The notes beneath the pieces are model-generated. The model searched no databases. It was not told the DNA's origin and was given only the letters and a program-made list of their open reading frames with translations. A stretch of 64,000 nt of DNA from assembly GCA_029979005.1 (NCBI GenBank), contig JAPOIJ010000004.1, positions 1-64,000 on the forward strand, in the 5' to 3' direction. The DNA comes from Planctomycetota bacterium. Lineage in GTDB: Bacteria > Planctomycetota > Planctomycetia > Pirellulales > Pirellulaceae. Within the stretch, counting starts at the first letter, position 1, and every line of letters starts with the position of its first letter. The position numbers and the translations under genes are program-made. This document shows positions 1-6,782 of the stretch, one piece after another.

Positions 1-930
1 CATTAAGAACGGGACGTCTTCTTTGGACGGCAAATTCACCAATGACTTTTTCCTCAGTTCATCCTGAGCCTGACGATTTCTAATTGCTCGTATTTCTGCC
101 AACCGCTCGCTTTGGGGAAGATCCTGGAGTCCGCTTCGTTCACTCAACTCCAGTTCTATCAACCATTCGTAAAAGCCGTTGAGAGTCGACCGTAACTGCT
201 GGTGATTTTCTCGATTCTGTAGTTCGAAATCAAAATCAGCCAACCGCTTGCGATCAGCTTCCGTCTTTTCCTCAAAGTTTTTAAAGTTCGCTTTTAGAGT
301 TATCTTCTGTTCAACATCCAAGTCCTTCACGTATTCAGCACGTTGAACGGGATCGAGCGGAATTGAGCCAGCAAATTCGTCTTCATATGCGACTTCAATT
401 TCACTTCCATTTTCAACAATCACCGTTGGCTTTTGAAAAAAGTCAATGTTTCCGATGCTTTCCAGGAACGGCAAGTTACAATCGACCGCCTCGTATTTTT
501 TGAAGTTTTCAATCACGCTTAAATTCTCAATTAAGCGGCGATCCGGATCAGCTTGCAAGCGTCTTACAACACCGTAAGCGGTTGCGAAGAAAACGATCGG
601 CAGCAAGAGCATCACTCCGACGCGCCCGAAAAACAACGCCCTTTTGCGTCTATTTTTTGCGGTACTGACAGCGTCGCCGACAATCAACTCCATCGTTGTC
701 TTCGTGAATGAACCACTCGGTTCATGGACAGGCAGGGTATCGAGCAGATCCCATGTTTTTTGCAAGAATTGCATTTCAGCCAGGTACTCTGAGTCCCTGC
801 CCAATCGATCCTCAACCTCTTGAGTCTGCGTTTCATCCAGTTCGCCGTCTAGATAGGCAGTCAATTCATCCAAGCTGGATAGATCGATTTCACCAGACTG
901 TGATTCAGGCTGTTCCGGTTTCGAATTCAT
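1..930 (-). CDS. Anti-sigma-factor-like membrane protein, partial (C-terminus beyond window)
   Basis: This open frame is absent from the ORF track because it runs off the window edge; I translated it by hand. It starts with ATG at 930, overlapping the stop of the ECF sigma gene by 4 nt (ATGA), so the two are translationally coupled. The acidic N-terminus (LDELTAYLDGELDE) resembles the N-terminal helices of membrane anti-sigma factors, but it lacks the HxxxCxxC zinc motif. One hydrophobic segment near residues 100-120 (VGVMLLLPIVFFATAYG) follows a basic stretch (KNRRKRA), which predicts a cytoplasmic N-terminus. The remainder is long, charged and probably periplasmic. The role as regulator of the adjacent sigma factor is inferred from context and layout. 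At least 310 residues are present. Confidence 0.7.
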   Translation of the reverse strand, partial: MNSKPEQPESQSGEIDLSSLDELTAYLDGELDETQTQEVEDRLGRDSEYLAEMQFLQKTWDLLDTLPVHEPSGSFTKTTMELIVGDAVSTAKNRRKRALFFGRVGVMLLLPIVFFATAYGVVRRLQADPDRRLIENLSVIENFKKYEAVDCNLPFLESIGNIDFFQKPTVIVENGSEIEVAYEDEFAGSIPLDPVQRAEYVKDLDVEQKITLKANFKNFEEKTEADRKRLADFDFELQNRENHQQLRSTLNGFYEWLIELELSERSGLQDLPQSERLAEIRAIRNRQAQDELRKKSLVNLPSKEDVPFLM

Positions 931-1622
931 AACGCCCCCCCGTCTTCTCTATCTATTTCACGAGATGACTTTCCAGAGTTTAAATAAGGGGCAAGCATTT
1001 CTTTGAGGTTCCCGCGTGCACGTGAAAGCAATGATTTGACTGCCTGTGTCGTTAGCTCCATCGATTCAGCAATTTCGTTGTAGCTCATACCCTCGTATTT
1101 CGACAGCAACATCGCCATTCGCTGCCGTGGACCAAGCGATTGAATCGCCTCACGAATCACCTTTTCCATCTCTTTCTGATCTGCCAGGCGCGTCGGCATC
1201 AAATTACTCTTGTCCTTCGCCATGGTATCGAGTGGTCGCACAGGCATCGAGCCTGATGGAGACGTGACAAGATTAACCTCCTTGCGCCTTGACGATTTAC
1301 GAATGGAATTGCTCGCGACATTGTGCGTAATCGTGTAAAGCCAGGTGGAAAACTTCGCGGTTGGGACGTATCGCTCGCGAGCCCGATAAACCCTTAAGAA
1401 AACATCTTGCGCAAGATCCTCAGCTTGCGTACGGTCGGAAACTAAATGCTCTAAAACCATTACCAGACGCTTTTGATGCTTTTCAACAAGTGCCTCGAAC
1501 GCTGCAGCGTTTCCATCGCGCACCTGCAACATCAGCCGCACGTCAGGGTCGAGCAACTCGTATTTCGAAGCTTTTTGTAACGATGATTCGCTAACAGACA
1601 AAGGAATTCCAGGTACAGGCAA
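927..1622 (-). CDS. ECF-type RNA polymerase sigma factor (sigma-70 family)
   Basis: The 231-residue protein has the two-domain plan of extracytoplasmic-function sigma factors. Region 2 (about residues 40-110) contains the DLAQDVFLRVYRAR and FSTWLYTITHN blocks typical of the -10-binding region. Region 4 (about 160-215) has LGPRQRMAMLLSKYEGMSYNEIAESM followed by the AVKSLLSRAR recognition helix for the -35 element. The first ATG gives a somewhat long N-terminal extension; internal starts cannot be excluded. The downstream gene overlaps by 4 nt and encodes a one-TM anti-sigma-like protein, so the pair is probably one signal-transduction operon. The inducing signal is unknown. The linker between regions 2 and 4 is rich in Ser/Met/Lys and fairly long, which is not unusual in planctomycete ECF factors. 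Confidence 0.93.
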   Translation of the reverse strand: MPVPGIPLSVSESSLQKASKYELLDPDVRLMLQVRDGNAAAFEALVEKHQKRLVMVLEHLVSDRTQAEDLAQDVFLRVYRARERYVPTAKFSTWLYTITHNVASNSIRKSSRRKEVNLVTSPSGSMPVRPLDTMAKDKSNLMPTRLADQKEMEKVIREAIQSLGPRQRMAMLLSKYEGMSYNEIAESMELTTQAVKSLLSRARGNLKEMLAPYLNSGKSSREIDREDGGAL

Positions 1623-1865
1623 GTTATGAAAGTTCTCATTTTATTCTAGCGTCACTTGGCTCTCTGACGAGACGCACGATCGACAAGAAACCTTATAGAC
1701 CAGGCACACCTATGTTGGCTTTACCCCTCTCATGATGATAAAACCCTGTTTGTCCAACGGAGTTTCTGTGATTTGGGTTAAATTCCGGGATCGACGGAGA
1801 AGCCCCTCAAAAATTGGACTTTCGAGCCCTTTTTCCAACTCAACGCAAACAAGCGGTTACCAACC

Positions 1866-2183
1866 ATGAAACCTGACGATCCGGTGTGCCTCTGTTTTCA
1901 CGTTACTCGACGAAAAGTGGTTAACTTTATCCGAATCGAAAAACCAAGCCGGCCTAGCCAGTTGAGTCAATGTTTTGGCGCCGGAACAGGCTGCGGTTGG
2001 TGCCGTAAATACCTCGAGCGGCTTCTAGAACAGGAGAAATCCCAGCCGCCTAGCTCGGCAAATGTTGACAAAACCGAGACTTCTGAAACTGGCTCGCTGG
2101 AAGTCAGTTTTGAGGAATACGCCCGCCAGCGTGCGAAATACGTCGAAGACGGTCATGGAACTCCGCCCCCAAACGCCGGATGA
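1866..2183 (+). CDS. BFD-like [2Fe-2S]-binding protein
   Basis: The 105-residue protein begins with a bacterioferritin-associated ferredoxin-like domain: a CxC pair (VCLCFHV, residues 8-10) and a CxxC pair (GCGWCRKYL) about 30 residues later, the spacing expected for a BFD [2Fe-2S] cluster. The second half (SANVDKTETSE onward) is polar and low in complexity. BFD proteins interact with bacterioferritin or form domains of larger redox enzymes; as a stand-alone gene its partner is unknown. The gene is divergent from the ECF sigma gene, with about 240 bp between them. The ATG follows AAGCGGTTACCAACC, which has only a weak ribosome-binding site. Confidence 0.75.
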   Translation: MKPDDPVCLCFHVTRRKVVNFIRIEKPSRPSQLSQCFGAGTGCGWCRKYLERLLEQEKSQPPSSANVDKTETSETGSLEVSFEEYARQRAKYVEDGHGTPPPNAG

Positions 2184-2299
2184 CGTGCCAAACAGGGCGA
2201 TAATTTCAGAGCCCAACTATTCATTATCAGGAAAAAACGTTATATTTTTGGCTTCGTTTCGATAACGCATTTCTGCCCAGAATTTAAAGACGGATAAAA

Positions 2300-2737
2300 A
2301 TGGCCAAGAAGAAGGCTAAAGCAACTAAGGCCGCTGTCAAAAAAGCACCGGCCAAGAAAGCCACTACCAAGAAAAAAGCGACTAAAAAGTCCGCTTCTAC
2401 TGCTACAAAAAAGGTCAAAGCTGAGGCTAAAGAAGTAAAGAAAGCCCCAGTCAAGAAAAAACGAAAATCTCGGACCAAAGCGGCTGAAGTTATTCGCAGA
2501 AAGCTGTTTTGGGGGGTTTTCAATCATGCCATGAAGAGAGTCGCTCTTTATGAGTTTAACCAGCGAAAAGCTGCTGAAAAGCGTGCTGCTGAACTTTCTC
2601 CTGAAGGCAAACCACCTCACTTTGTACAAAAAGTGAAAGAGGACATTGTCGAAGAGAAGGAAAAGAAGTTGACGGCTAAGCAGTTAAAAGAACAAGCCGC
2701 CGAAGAGAAGGCTACGAAGAAAAAGAAGGCCAAGTAA
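2300..2737 (+). CDS. Lysine/alanine-rich histone H1-like protein
   Basis: The 145-residue, strongly basic protein has an N-terminal tail of about 60 residues made of AKK/KKA/KAT units (for example KKAPAKKATTKKKATKK), like the C-terminal tail of eukaryotic histone H1 and the bacterial Hc1/AlgP-type DNA-binding proteins. A less repetitive central part (about 65-120, RRKLFWGVFNHAMKRVALYEFNQR) may form a small helical domain, and a lysine-rich end follows. The probable role is non-specific DNA or RNA binding and chromosome compaction. It is a single-gene unit with its own strong terminator 40 nt after the stop. The antisense ORFs at 2240..2629 and 2284..2523 are shadows of the A-rich coding sequence. 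Confidence 0.75.
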   Translation: MAKKKAKATKAAVKKAPAKKATTKKKATKKSASTATKKVKAEAKEVKKAPVKKKRKSRTKAAEVIRRKLFWGVFNHAMKRVALYEFNQRKAAEKRAAELSPEGKPPHFVQKVKEDIVEEKEKKLTAKQLKEQAAEEKATKKKKAK

Positions 2738-2776
2738 GGCCGACTGCAATCGCAAAGTAATTCGACACACAGTAGA

Positions 2777-2807
2777 AAACCGTGCTTCTTTGAGCACGGT
2801 TTTTTTA
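2777..2807 (+). terminator. Rho-independent terminator of the H1-like gene
   Basis: A perfect 10-bp stem AAACCGTGCT / AGCACGGTTT with a 6-nt loop is followed by a run of seven or more T. It lies 40 nt after the H1-like stop codon. Confidence 0.92.
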
Positions 2808-2892
2808 TTAACAATGTAAGAACAGGCACAATTCTCACTGAATCAATGGAGATTCCACTCAACTAGTGCAACTCTCCCGCTGCTACGAGATT

Positions 2893-3330
2893 CTACCTGC
2901 CAGGTAATGTGGTTCCGCTTCTGCGAGGCAACGTCGAACCTGCCGGACGCCAAGGCGTGTAACGACCAGGTAGTGTGGTTCCGCCTCGACCGGGGAGCGT
3001 TGACCAATTTCGACCGGGAAGCGTCGTAAACCCCCGTCCAGGGAGCGTTGACCAATTTCGTCCGGGAAGCGTCGTTCCGCCTCGACCGGGGAGCGTTGAC
3101 CAATTTCGCCCCGGAAGCGTCGAGCCGAAGCGGCCACCTGGCAAACTCGTCCAGTTTCCTCCCTTACCAACCGTTTGCTCGGTGGGCAAGGTCTGATTTC
3201 CCAATGACTTCCGGTTCTGGACCGTTTTGTAACGTCCCTGCCGACAGCCTACGCAGACAGACATCACACAGATCCCAACCGCAACCATTTGCAGGAAAAA
3301 AACCCATCGAACTTGGAAAGTAAGGATCAT
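2893..3330 (-). CDS. Small putative lipoprotein with TLPGR octapeptide repeats
   Basis: The 145-residue protein starts with a basic/hydrophobic signal (VRW then VFFLQMVAVGICVMSVCVGC) ending in a lipobox-like VGC, so Cys29 may be lipidated; -3 is Cys rather than the usual Leu/Val. After a polar linker come seven consecutive octapeptides of the form xxxTLPGR (NWSTLPGR and GGTTLPGR largely alternating, one GFTTLPGR), then two degenerate copies at the C-terminus. Residues 30-60 are polar. Because the repeat unit is a multiple of three, other frames also stay open (2883..3170 minus, 2975..3196 plus). I prefer this frame because only it supplies an export signal. I do not recognise a family; a surface or wall-associated structural role is a guess. 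It converges on the H1-like gene. Confidence 0.6.
   Translation of the reverse strand: MILTFQVRWVFFLQMVAVGICVMSVCVGCRQGRYKTVQNRKSLGNQTLPTEQTVGKGGNWTSLPGGRFGSTLPGRNWSTLPGRGGTTLPGRNWSTLPGRGFTTLPGRNWSTLPGRGGTTLPGRYTPWRPAGSTLPRRSGTTLPGR
2962..3129 (-). repeat. 24-bp coding tandem repeat (7 units, TLPGR octapeptide)
   Basis: Seven in-frame 24-nt units encode FGSTLPGR, NWSTLPGR, GGTTLPGR, NWSTLPGR, GFTTLPGR, NWSTLPGR and GGTTLPGR. The alternation gives a higher-order 48-bp period. It is coding and not a CRISPR array, because there are no unique spacers. Confidence 0.85.
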
Positions 3331-4092
3331 ATATCTATCTATCGTACTTTTGAGGTGTAGTCATCACTCGACTTATCTGACGCTGTTTACCGCCGCAATC
3401 TCCCCATTCGAAATGCTGGCGATAACAACGCTCTTCTTATCTTACTCCAACCCACAATCCAATCAACGTGTATCAACTTGGCTACGACAATTCCAAACGT
3501 CTTTTTATTTGCCCGCTTTGAGCTGCCCCTTTGCTGTCCCTACAAACAGCGGCTGAATTTACGACCGTTATCGAATCACTAGCGGCGGCTTCCATAACCT
3601 ATGAAACAGTCTTAAATGGCCGTGAAAAACAGTCACTCGTCGAATTCCCGAGCCGTTGTGGGCGATACAAAATAATCCAATTCACTAATCGGTAAGGTTT
3701 ACCCAATAATTGACACCGCTTAAACCCGAATTTCAAACCGAAGCGTTACGAAACGGGCATTAATCACCACCTGCATTCGCTTTTCGTTGGTGAAGTAGCC
3801 TGTTTGATAAAGTCGATGACGTCAGTGCAATCTGAACTTGCGCCGAAAATGGCGTAAGTGCAACCGAGATGGTATTTGTCAATCGACCCAATGGATGGGT
3901 CAGACCGCTCGGATGCAACTAGAACCGCTGCTAACTAGCGCGAAAAACCAAGCCTCAACAGCCAACGGGGCTAACCCACTGTCCTGAGTCAATCACTCAG
4001 AACGCGACTTGATCCACGCGGCCAATAATCATTAGCGTTGGGTAGGTTTGGTGGAATAGGTAGCACGGCACAACTCAAGGAGACGAGTCTCG
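3331..4092. other. Long intergenic region, no gene recognised
   Basis: About 760 bp separate the divergent TLPGR and Cys-rich genes. The only ORF (3350..3556) has no recognisable features. Near the downstream gene there is a small inverted repeat, CTGAGT-CAATC-ACTCAG, around 3983-3999. A strong AAGGAG ribosome-binding site lies just before the ATG at 4093, embedded in the palindrome GAGACGAGTCTC that could fold over it. I see no RNA gene. Confidence 0.5.
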
Positions 4093-5211
4093 ATGAAAAT
4101 TAAACTAGCTGCTTTAACGCTTCTATGCGTTGCCATGATCTGCAGCGAAAGCAATGCTGACCTTTTGGGTCGCATGCTTGGAAAAAGTGGATGTGGCGAA
4201 TGTGAAGCCGCTCCAACATGCTGCGAAACTCCCGATCCGTGTTGCGGAAGAGGAATAAGCATCAGCCTCCATATCGGCCTTCCAGGGCGGTTGTTCAACG
4301 GATGCGGATGCAAGCCTGAGTGTGAAGAGCAAGTAGAAGACGTATGCTGCGGTGGCGGACGAATCAAAGCAATGTTCGCTAAAGTATTCAACGGTTGCTG
4401 CCAGGAAGATCCCTGTGCAGAACCTGAGCCAGAATGCGAAGAAGCCGCCGATTGCGGTTGCAAGCTATTCTCTCGCGGAATCTTCTCACGTTGCTGCGAC
4501 AGCGGTTGCGAAGAAGAAGAGCCAGCCTGCGAAGATGCTTGCGGATGCGGCCTAAACTTAGATCTTCGTGGTCGAGTTAGCGGTCTTGTTTCTCGAATCG
4601 GAAGCATGGGTTGTAACTCTTGCGGTTGCGAAGAAGCTCCTGCTGCTGAGCCTGCACCTGCTTGCGAAGACGCTTGCGGATGCGGAATGAACCTTGACCT
4701 TCGCGGAAAAGTTAGTGGTCTTATGGCACGAGTCGGAAGCATGGGATGCAACTCTTGCGGTTGCGAAGAAGCCCCTGCTGCTGAGCCTGCTTGCGAAGAC
4801 GCTTGCGGATGCGGAATGAACCTTGACCTTCGCGGAAAAGTTAGTGGCCTTGTGTCACGAGTCGGAAGCATGGGATGCAACTCTTGCGGTTGCGAAGAAG
4901 CTCCTGCGACTGATTGCGAAAGCGATTGTGGTTGTGGACGACCAGCGATTGTCAAGAACATCGTTGCTCGCATGCCTCGCCCAGGTCAAAACTGCGGTTG
5001 CGAAGAAGCTCCTGCTTGCGACGATCCTTGCAAGGCAAACTTGCTAGATCGCATCCGTCAAGTTGGAAGTCGTTGCAACGATGGCTGCCGAGTTTTCCAG
5101 AACTCTGGGTGCTCTGACTGCGGATCAGCTGACGAAGCGGCTGCTGGTGACGATCACGCTGCCAACGGCATCAAGGTTGATCCAAGCCTATTCATGTCTT
5201 TCCGAGGTTAA
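4093..5211 (+). CDS. Secreted cysteine-rich repeat protein
   Basis: The 372-residue protein has a clear Sec signal peptide (MKIKLAALTLLCVAMICSESNA, cleavage near residue 22). The mature part is extremely Cys-rich and acidic, with CGC, CCG and CGCEE clusters. Three tandem units of 43-45 residues (ACEDACGCGxNLDLRG...GSMGCNSCGCEEAP) occupy about residues 145-273, with related flanking modules. Similar Cys-rich proteins are known from planctomycete envelopes, which are described as rich in disulfide-linked protein, so a cross-linked wall or surface structural role is likely but inferred. The AAGGAG ribosome-binding site and the strong terminator suggest high expression. Antisense ORF 4032..4973 is a repeat-driven shadow. 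Confidence 0.8.
   Translation: MKIKLAALTLLCVAMICSESNADLLGRMLGKSGCGECEAAPTCCETPDPCCGRGISISLHIGLPGRLFNGCGCKPECEEQVEDVCCGGGRIKAMFAKVFNGCCQEDPCAEPEPECEEAADCGCKLFSRGIFSRCCDSGCEEEEPACEDACGCGLNLDLRGRVSGLVSRIGSMGCNSCGCEEAPAAEPAPACEDACGCGMNLDLRGKVSGLMARVGSMGCNSCGCEEAPAAEPACEDACGCGMNLDLRGKVSGLVSRVGSMGCNSCGCEEAPATDCESDCGCGRPAIVKNIVARMPRPGQNCGCEEAPACDDPCKANLLDRIRQVGSRCNDGCRVFQNSGCSDCGSADEAAAGDDHAANGIKVDPSLFMSFRG
4525..4914 (+). repeat. Tandem coding repeat of about 129-135 bp, three units
   Basis: Units begin at about 4525, 4660 and 4789 with GCxTGCGAAGAxGCTTGCGG. The second and third are nearly identical at DNA level, indicating recent duplication or homogenisation. The first unit differs at several codons. 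Confidence 0.85.
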
Positions 5212-5273
5212 TTTTCACTCGCTGAAGTCTTTCGAACTTCAGCGACGAAGCCCTCTAAAGGCATTTAAAAAAC

Positions 5274-5312
5274 AAAGCGGTTTGGCGAGATTTACGTCAA
5301 ACCGCTTTTTTA
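5274..5312 (+). terminator. Rho-independent terminator after the Cys-rich gene (possibly bidirectional)
   Basis: An 11-bp perfect stem AAAGCGGTTTG / CAAACCGCTTT with a 13-nt loop is followed by T6 on the plus strand and preceded by an A-rich run that serves the converging minus-strand gene. A second 8-bp hairpin (GCTGAAGT / ACTTCAGC, 5221-5243) lies just upstream. Confidence 0.9.
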
Positions 5313-5352
5313 TTGCCTGGGAACTTCTGTCTGCGGTCATCAATCCCGCGGC

Positions 5353-6540
5353 TCACTCCGCTTTTAAACAGCAAACGGCATACCCCAAAAGATCATCCGA
5401 AGATCGATAAAAATCTCGCAGTTTCTCAAGCGATTCAGGAGAATCTGCCAATTCGAACGGGGGAGGCGCAATGCCCAGTGATTCATATTTCCCAAGCAAA
5501 CGCTCAGTCAAAAACTCAACCGCTTCCGTCGTCTTACCCAACCTTGCCAGAAACTCAACATACGTCTCTTCTACCACTGGACCCAATTGATCCGCTTCTG
5601 TCGTGACTGTCTTTGCAAGAAAATGCCCGACGGCTTTGTCAACGTCTTTACCCAGCAACGCGTTATAAAAAAGCTGGTGATCGTGATAGGTATCTTCAAA
5701 AGGTGCGTTACCTGGATATTTAAAATCTTCGTGAAGCCGACTCCCATATTCCGCCAGCTCGCTAACCTTTCGCAACGACTCTCGGTTATCAACCGGTCTC
5801 GCGATTCGCATCACTGATGCTAAATGTGTCGTATCGATATGGTGCGCCCCGCCAGCGGTCAAATCTGGATACATCTGCAACCACTCTGCAAGACTGCAAT
5901 TCTCCCCTGAAGAGGACGCTGAAATATTTTCGCTGTTTTCTTCGGCCGACCCGTCCTCTGCATTTTCAATTGAATATTTAACGTTCTCTACCAACTCAAG
6001 ATAGATGTGCTCCAACAACTCCTCGGCCATCTTTTTTTGAATCTCTGCGTCAAACCGATTCGCCTGAGTATCAAAAGTTGTGATCCCGTTGCACGTACCA
6101 TAATTCTTTAACAACAGGCGGTAACCATACACTGGTGCGGCGCCTTGCGAGACAGCCATGTCGATCAAAGCGTCAATCGACTCCTCGTCGGTTTCAATTT
6201 TCCGGATTAGTTTTTCATTCAGTTCCTTATCTCCCACAGGCTGCAAATACATCCAGCCTTCTTGAAACTTCCCCGCTTTAAAGAACAAAATGCCAATTTC
6301 GCGGCAGGCGTCTAACAAACTATCTTCGAGTTGTCTCTGCTGAGCATCATCAAGATTGTCAGGTTTTTTCGAATAAATTAGAGGAAGCCCAAGCTGATAC
6401 CGGCATCGCATTTTCAAAACTTCAAACAGTTTGAAATAATCTTGTTCACGACGAAAATGCTGCTCGAGGAAGTCTAAAGCCGACTCAACACCGGATTCCG
6501 TCACGACGCGCGAAAACTCTTCAAATGGAATAGATGACAT
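5353..6540 (-). CDS. Hypothetical protein, mostly helical, TPR-like appearance
   Basis: I recognise no named domain in this 395-residue protein. It has no signal peptide or membrane segment, and its composition (regular amphipathic helices rich in Leu, Glu, Ala) suggests an alpha-helical solenoid. Residues about 205-225 (ENAEDGSAEENSENISASSSGEN) form an acidic, serine-rich disordered linker between two helical halves. The second half carries a His cluster (GGAHHIDTTHLASVMRIARP, then HEDFKY and YHDHQLFYNALL) that could bind a metal or be structural. The start ATG at 6540 is the first in the frame. It is a monocistronic minus-strand gene, convergent with the Cys-rich gene and divergent from hemDE. 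Confidence 0.7.
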   Translation of the reverse strand: MSSIPFEEFSRVVTESGVESALDFLEQHFRREQDYFKLFEVLKMRCRYQLGLPLIYSKKPDNLDDAQQRQLEDSLLDACREIGILFFKAGKFQEGWMYLQPVGDKELNEKLIRKIETDEESIDALIDMAVSQGAAPVYGYRLLLKNYGTCNGITTFDTQANRFDAEIQKKMAEELLEHIYLELVENVKYSIENAEDGSAEENSENISASSSGENCSLAEWLQMYPDLTAGGAHHIDTTHLASVMRIARPVDNRESLRKVSELAEYGSRLHEDFKYPGNAPFEDTYHDHQLFYNALLGKDVDKAVGHFLAKTVTTEADQLGPVVEETYVEFLARLGKTTEAVEFLTERLLGKYESLGIAPPPFELADSPESLEKLRDFYRSSDDLLGYAVCCLKAE

Positions 6541-6782
6541 TTAATGCTGCACTAGCAAGTGGTTAGTAAACGTAAAACAAGGCAACTGGAAAGAATTCCG
6601 CATTCTCACAGGGATGTTTACCCAGCATTTACGAACTCTCCAACTTGCGCTTCCAAGCTTCTCAATATACCACACGTTTTCATTCAAAGTGATAGTTCAC
6701 CCATCAGGAGCTTGTTGGCCGCTTTCTTAGCAATCGCAGCGCCCGGTCTTGGCAGCACCATATATTCCTCTAGCATTGAGGC

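Noticed and set aside
2962-3129. Regular 24-bp repeats that could suggest a CRISPR array
   Set aside because: There are no unique spacers; the units are in-frame octapeptide codons and there are no cas genes.
2975-3196. Plus-strand RPGSV-repeat ORF and alternative minus-strand frame 2883..3170
   Set aside because: They are shadows kept open by the 24-bp period; neither has an export signal or ribosome-binding site.
4032-4973. 313-aa minus-strand ORF across the Cys-rich gene
   Set aside because: It is antisense to the repeat gene; the periodic sequence keeps the frame open, and the plus frame has the signal peptide and ribosome-binding site.
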